The notes beneath the pieces were generated by a model. It did no database searches and was not told the DNA's origin. It was given only the letters and a program-made list of their open reading frames with translations. Below are positions 60,215-64,000 of a stretch of DNA of 64,000 nt, piece after piece. How positions within the stretch are numbered: position 1 is the stretch's first letter; every line of letters begins with the position of its first letter. A program made the translations under genes and the position numbers. The stretch covers positions 248,001 through 312,000 of the forward strand of contig JARBUD010000002.1 in NCBI GenBank assembly GCA_029239875.1, written 5' to 3'. This DNA comes from Xanthobacteraceae bacterium (lineage in GTDB: Bacteria; Pseudomonadota; Alphaproteobacteria; Rhizobiales; Xanthobacteraceae).

Positions 60215-61243
60215 ATGCGCCTCTCGCGCCGCCTCATCCTCACGACGACCCTGGCCGCCGCTTTGGCGCCGTTCGTCCTCTCCTCCTCGCCGGCGCGCGC
60301 GCAGGACGCGCCGGGCTCCATCCTCAACGCCTCCTACGACGTGGCGCGCGAGCTGTTCGAGGCGGTGAACAAGCAGTTCGAGCCGGCCGAGAAGGCCAAG
60401 ACCGGCAAGGACATCAAGGTCAACCAGAGCCATGCCGGCACCTCCAAGCAGGCGCGCTCCATCGTCGAGGGTCTCGACGCCGACGTGGTGACCTTCAACC
60501 AGATCACCGACATCACCTTCCTGGTCGACAAGGGCTTCGTCGCCAAGGACTGGCAGACCCGCCTGCCCAACGCGGCCTCGCCCTGGTATTCCTTCCCCGC
60601 CTTCCTGGTGCGCAAGGGCAATCCGAAGGGCGTGAAGGACTGGGACGACCTGGTCCGTGACGACGTGAAGCTGGTCTTCCCCAATCCGAAGACCTCGGGC
60701 AACGCCCGCTACACCTATCTCGCCGCCTATGCCTATGCGCTGAACAAGTTCGGCGGCGACGAGGCCAAGGCCGACGCCTTCGCCAAGAAGCTGCTCTCCA
60801 ACGTCGTGGTGTTCGACACCGGCGGGCGCGGCTCCACCACCACCTTCGTCGAGCGCGAGCAGGGCGACGTGCTGATCACCTTCGAATCCGAGGTGCTCGG
60901 CGTGAAGGACGCCTACAAGGACAAGGGCTTCGAGGTCGTGGTGCCGCCGACCAGCCTGCTGGCGGAGTTCCCCGTGGCGGTGGTCGACAAGGTCGTCGAC
61001 AAGCGCGGCTCGCGGCAGGTGGCGACCGACTACCTGACCTGGCTCTACTCGCCGGAAGGCCAGACCATCGCCGCGCAGTTCAACAACCGCGTGGTCGATC
61101 CGAAGGTGGCGGAGAAGTACAAGGACCGCTTCGCCCCGGTGAAGCTGGTCAAGGTCGAGGACGTGTTCGGCGGCTGGGACAAGGCGCAGAAGACGCACTT
61201 CGCCTCCGGCGGCAAGCTGGAGCAGCTCTTCGTCGCGCCGTGA
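60215..61243 (+). CDS. sbp: Periplasmic sulfate-binding protein
   Basis: Sbp/CysP delivers sulfate (or thiosulfate) to the CysTW transporter. The 342-residue precursor has a signal peptide with cleavage near SSPARA/QD (residue 29). The mature part shows the family motifs LNASYDVARELFEAVN, VNQSHAGTSKQARSIVEG, ADVVTFNQITDI and VFPNPKTSGNARYTYLAAY. GGAG is nine bases before the ATG. cysT and cysW follow on the same strand after a family A repeat; no cysA is present in the window. Confidence 0.95.
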   Translation: MRLSRRLILTTTLAAALAPFVLSSSPARAQDAPGSILNASYDVARELFEAVNKQFEPAEKAKTGKDIKVNQSHAGTSKQARSIVEGLDADVVTFNQITDITFLVDKGFVAKDWQTRLPNAASPWYSFPAFLVRKGNPKGVKDWDDLVRDDVKLVFPNPKTSGNARYTYLAAYAYALNKFGGDEAKADAFAKKLLSNVVVFDTGGRGSTTTFVEREQGDVLITFESEVLGVKDAYKDKGFEVVVPPTSLLAEFPVAVVDKVVDKRGSRQVATDYLTWLYSPEGQTIAAQFNNRVVDPKVAEKYKDRFAPVKLVKVEDVFGGWDKAQKTHFASGGKLEQLFVAP

Positions 61244-61251
61244 GCAGGCTC

Positions 61252-61348
61252 GTCATCCCGGCCGAAGCGTAGCGCAGAGCCGGGATCGCTGTCCGCGCCT
61301 GGAGCGTCATGCGATCCCGGATATGGCCTGCGGCCATTCCGGGATGAC
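61252..61348. repeat. Family A inverted repeat, inside the sbp-cysT gap
   Basis: The copy begins GTCATCCCGGCCGAAGCG and ends CGGCCATTCCGGGATGAC. This copy lies within what should be one operon, so it might reduce readthrough from sbp into cysT or alter RNA stability; I see no T-run. Confidence 0.8.
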
Positions 61349-61438
61349 GCTAAAGAGGCTTCGCGGCTGGACATATCGAGCATATTGCGCCATGGCCGGG
61401 CGGAGCCCCGGCCATTTGCCTTTGCAGGAGCCCGTCCG

Positions 61439-62260
61439 TTGAACCGCGTCATACCGGGCTTCTCTCTCTCGCTCGGCATCACCCTGTTCTATCTCAGCCT
61501 GATCGTGCTGCTGCCGCTCGGCGCTCTCGTCTGGCAGGCGGTCGACGTCGGCTGGGAGCGCTATCTCGCCATCATGAGCGGTGCGCGCACGCTCTCGGCC
61601 TTCCGCGTCACGCTCACCACCGCCGCGCTCGCCACCGTCTTCAACGCGATCTATGGGCTGGCGCTGGCCTGGGTGCTGGTGCGCTACGAATTCCCCGGCA
61701 AAAGGCTGCTCGACGCGCTCGTCGACGTGCCCTTCGCCCTGCCGACGGCCGTGGCCGGCCTCGCGCTCTCGGCGCTGTTCGTAAGGAATGGCTGGTTCGG
61801 CGGGCCGCTGGACGTCCTCGGCATCCAGGTCGCCTATGCACCGCTCGGCATCGCCGTCGCCATGGCCTTCACCTCCATCCCCTTCGTGGTGCGCACGGTG
61901 CAGCCGGTGCTGGAGGACCTCGCCTCCGACGTCGAGGAAGCCGCCGCCACGCTCGGCGCCTCGGACACGCGCATCTTCCTGCGTGTGATCTTCCCGGCGA
62001 TCTTCCCCGCCTTCCTCACCGGCGCTTCGCTCGGCTTCGCCCGCTCGCTCGGCGAGTTCGGCGCCATCATCTTCATCGCCGGCAACCTGCCCTTGAAGAC
62101 CGAGGTGGTGTCGCTGCTGACCTTCATCCGCATCGAGGAGTACGACTACCCCGCGGCCGCCGCCATTGCCGCGACGCTGCTGGGCCTCGCCTTCGTCATG
62201 CTGTTCGCGGTCAACATGATCCAGCTCTGGCAGCAGCGCCGGATCGGGACGGGGGACTGA
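61439..62260 (+). CDS. cysT: Sulfate/thiosulfate ABC transporter permease CysT
   Basis: CysT (CysU) is one of two inner-membrane permeases of the sulfate importer. The 273-residue protein has six transmembrane helices and the EAA coupling motif EEAAATLGASDTRIFLRVIF; PGFSLSLGITLFYLSLIVLL is the first helix. I chose TTG 61439 because AGGAG lies eight bases upstream; the open frame extends to 61385 without a ribosome site. cysW starts three bases after the stop. Confidence 0.94.
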   Translation: MNRVIPGFSLSLGITLFYLSLIVLLPLGALVWQAVDVGWERYLAIMSGARTLSAFRVTLTTAALATVFNAIYGLALAWVLVRYEFPGKRLLDALVDVPFALPTAVAGLALSALFVRNGWFGGPLDVLGIQVAYAPLGIAVAMAFTSIPFVVRTVQPVLEDLASDVEEAAATLGASDTRIFLRVIFPAIFPAFLTGASLGFARSLGEFGAIIFIAGNLPLKTEVVSLLTFIRIEEYDYPAAAAIAATLLGLAFVMLFAVNMIQLWQQRRIGTGD

Positions 62261-62263
62261 GCC

Positions 62264-63151
62264 ATGGCGCGCGAGCCGCTTCCCCCGGAGAAGAAGCACC
62301 CGCTGCGGCGCATCCGCGTCGGCGACGGCCCGGTGGCGCGCACCGTGCTGCTTGGCTCGGTGCTGGTGGTGACCCTGCTCGTGCTGGTGGCGCCGCTGGT
62401 GGCGATCTTCGCCGAAGCCTTCCGCCAGGGCGCGGCGGCCTATGCCGCCTCCTTCGCCATGCCGGACACGCAATACGCCATCGGCCTGACCCTGTTCACC
62501 GCGCTGATCGTCGTGCCGATCAATGTCGGCTTCGGCATCGCCGCCGCCTGGTGCATCGCCAAGTTCTCCTTCCCCGGCCGCAACCTCTTGGTGGCGCTGG
62601 TGGAGCTGCCTTTCTCGATCTCGCCGATCATCGCCGGCGTCGCCTATCTCTTCGTCTATGGCGCGCAGGGCCTGTTCGGCCCCTGGCTCGAGGCGCACGA
62701 CATCAAGATCATGTTCGCCGTGCCGGCGATCATCCTGGCGAGCCTGTTCGTCACCGCCCCCTTCGTCGCGCGCGAACTGATCCCGCTGATGATCGCGCAA
62801 GGCTCGGAAGAGGAAGAGGCGGCGGTGACGCTCGGCGCCGGCGGCTGGCGCATATTGCGCCTCGTCACCCTGCCCAATGTGCGCTTCGCCCTGCTCTACG
62901 GCGCGGCGCTGTGCAATGCGCGCGTCATGGGCGAGTTCGGCGCGGTGTCGGTGGTCTCAGGCAACATACGCGGCCAGACCAACACGCTGCCCCTGCAGAT
63001 CGAGCTGCTCTATCAGGACAACAACGCCGTCGCGGCGTTTGCGGTGGCGACGCTGTTGACCGCGGTGGCGCTGGTGACGCTGATCGCCAAGACGATCATC
63101 GAGCGGCTGGACGCGGCGCGGGAGAAGACCGCCGGCCGCGCCGGGCACTAA
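62264..63151 (+). CDS. cysW: Sulfate/thiosulfate ABC transporter permease CysW
   Basis: CysW is the second permease of the CysTWA-Sbp importer. The 295-residue protein has six membrane helices, the family signature ELPFSISPIIAGVAYLFVYG, and the EAA loop EEEAAVTLGAGGWRILRLVT. A short basic leader precedes the first helix. It follows cysT after three bases. The next feature is a repeat and a convergent gene, so the ATPase CysA must be encoded elsewhere. Confidence 0.95.
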   Translation: MAREPLPPEKKHPLRRIRVGDGPVARTVLLGSVLVVTLLVLVAPLVAIFAEAFRQGAAAYAASFAMPDTQYAIGLTLFTALIVVPINVGFGIAAAWCIAKFSFPGRNLLVALVELPFSISPIIAGVAYLFVYGAQGLFGPWLEAHDIKIMFAVPAIILASLFVTAPFVARELIPLMIAQGSEEEEAAVTLGAGGWRILRLVTLPNVRFALLYGAALCNARVMGEFGAVSVVSGNIRGQTNTLPLQIELLYQDNNAVAAFAVATLLTAVALVTLIAKTIIERLDAAREKTAGRAGH

Positions 63152-63172
63152 GAACGGAACTCGTCGAGGTCA

Positions 63173-63280
63173 CCCTCATCCTGAGGTGCCCGGCCGCAGG
63201 CCGGGCCTCGAAGGATCTCGTCCGGGTGCGCTGTAACGATCATCCTTCGAGGCTCGCTGCGCGAGCACCTCAGGATGAGG
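63173..63280. repeat. Family B inverted repeat, full copy
   Basis: The left arm CCTCATCCTGAGGTGCCCGG runs to TCGAAGGATC; the right arm CATCCTTCGAGGCTCGCTGC ends GCACCTCAGGATGAGG. It lies between the convergent cysW and cyclodeaminase-family genes. Confidence 0.85.
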
Positions 63281-63313
63281 ACATATCCGGTTTGAGTGGG
63301 CCGAATGGACCGG

Positions 63314-64000
63314 TCAGCCCTTCAGCGCCTTCCACACCAGCTCGGCGGCGGCGAGGTCCTCGATAGCGGTGCCGACCGACTTGAACAGCGTGATCTCCTG
63401 CTCGCTGCCGCGCCCCTTGGCGGTGCCAGCGGTGAGCTCGAACAGGTCGCCATGGATCGCATCCGGCGCCAGCACGCCGGTCGACAGCGGGATGACGATG
63501 TCGCCCGCCTCCTTGCCCGCCCCGGCGCGTGTGTCGACATAGACCCGCGACCGGCGGATCGCCTCGTCGTCGGCCTCGCGCATGGTCGGCGTGAAGCCGC
63601 CGACGAGATCCACATGCTGGCTGGGGTTCAGATAGAGCCCTTCCACCAGCGGCTGCGGCGAGAGCGTGGCGGAGGAGACGATGTCAGCGCCGGCGATGGC
63701 CGCGCCGCGGTCGGCCTCGGCGCGGGCGTCGAAGCCTTCGGCGCGCAGGCTTTCCGCCATGGCCTCGGCCTTGGCCAGCGTCCGGTTCCAGATGGCGATG
63801 GAGCGGATCGGCCGCACGCTGGCATGGGCGCGGGCGAGATAGGGCGCCAGCGCCCCCGCGCCGATCACCGCCAGCCGGCTCGCGTCCTTGCGTGCCAGGT
63901 AGCGGGCGGCGAGCGCCGAGGCGGCGGCGGTACGCCAGACGGTGAGCGAGCGCGCATCCATGACGGCGAGCGGCTCGCCGGTGGCGCCGGAATTCAGGAT
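63314..64000 (-). CDS. Ornithine cyclodeaminase / mu-crystallin family protein, 5' end missing
   Basis: The minus-strand frame is open past the right edge; the 13 codons beyond the ATG at 63961 include LNSGATGEPLAVMDARSLTV, so the true start is outside. The visible part shows the NAD(P)-binding loop VIGAGALAPYLARAH and the family segments IWNRTLAKAEAMA and DIVSSATLSPQPLVEG. The family includes ornithine cyclodeaminase, alanine dehydrogenase and lysine/ketimine reductases, so the substrate is open. The C-terminal end at 63314 is complete. Confidence 0.88.
   Translation of the reverse strand: MLNSGATGEPLAVMDARSLTVWRTAAASALAARYLARKDASRLAVIGAGALAPYLARAHASVRPIRSIAIWNRTLAKAEAMAESLRAEGFDARAEADRGAAIAGADIVSSATLSPQPLVEGLYLNPSQHVDLVGGFTPTMREADDEAIRRSRVYVDTRAGAGKEAGDIVIPLSTGVLAPDAIHGDLFELTAGTAKGRGSEQEITLFKSVGTAIEDLAAAELVWKALKG

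Overview
The window is a chromosomal segment of a high-GC (roughly two-thirds G+C) alphaproteobacterium, almost entirely housekeeping genes. The gene order, an Irr/ICE-type iron box in front of mbfA, the rimP-nusA-ylxR-infB-rbfA-truB block, the trpF-trpB-trpA-accD-folC operon and several Hyphomicrobiales-type hypothetical proteins point to Hyphomicrobiales (Rhizobiales). A Xanthobacter/Azorhizobium/Ancylobacter-like lineage is my guess, from protein style only. I see no rRNA, tRNA, CRISPR array, prophage or transposase gene.

Layout. 1-6.6 kb: the 5' end of polA (leaving the window), truA, a dihydroorotase-like amidohydrolase, a Crp/Fnr regulator abutting marC, a HAD-IIA phosphatase and ribF. 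6.8-15.3 kb: ileS-lspA, a secreted hypothetical protein, a catalytic/non-catalytic M16 peptidase pair, and a lipoprotein. 15.4-18.5 kb: a DUF3422 membrane protein, a secreted alpha/beta-hydrolase-like protein and a small conserved protein. 18.9-25.5 kb: a glcD-deaminase-glcE-glcF-asparaginase gene string. 25.5-38.1 kb, mostly minus strand: mbfA with its ICE box, then the translation/RNA superoperon rimP-nusA-ylxR-infB-rbfA-truB, and rpsO-pnp, with a lower-GC nucleotidyltransferase-fold gene wedged between truB and rpsO. 38.2-43.1 kb: ispE, ynfA, polyprenyl diphosphate synthase, a DUF2007 protein, a TrmN6-like methyltransferase, an S49 peptidase and a small membrane protein. 43.4-49.7 kb: macA-macB, purD, a patatin and tadA. 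49.9-54.5 kb: a pseudouridine synthase with a huge Arg/Pro/Glu/Gly tail, rsmD, an alpha/beta hydrolase and infC. 54.6-59.9 kb, minus strand: trpF-trpB-trpA-accD-folC. 60.2-63.2 kb: sulfate ABC transporter genes sbp-cysT-cysW. The right edge holds a 5'-truncated ornithine cyclodeaminase-family gene.

The gaps are populated by three families of large inverted repeats, called A, B and C here. A: arms GTCATCCCGG/CCGGGATGAC. B: arms CTCATCCTGAGGTGC/GCACCTCAGGATGAG. C: arms around CTCATCCCCGG/CCCGGGCATGAGG. They sit mostly between genes, once inside an operon (sbp/cysT), and once the start codon and first codons of macB lie within one.

The most useful regulatory observations are the ICE box of mbfA, a promoter plus attenuator-like terminator in front of rimP, a probable AUU start codon for infC with a good Shine-Dalgarno, a 14-bp-arm perfect palindrome in front of the nucleotidyltransferase-fold gene, and a palindrome plus third half-site upstream of sbp. 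I found no clearly new multi-gene system. The best candidates for something undescribed are the nucleotidyltransferase-fold gene with its palindrome, and the repeat families including the macB start inside a repeat.
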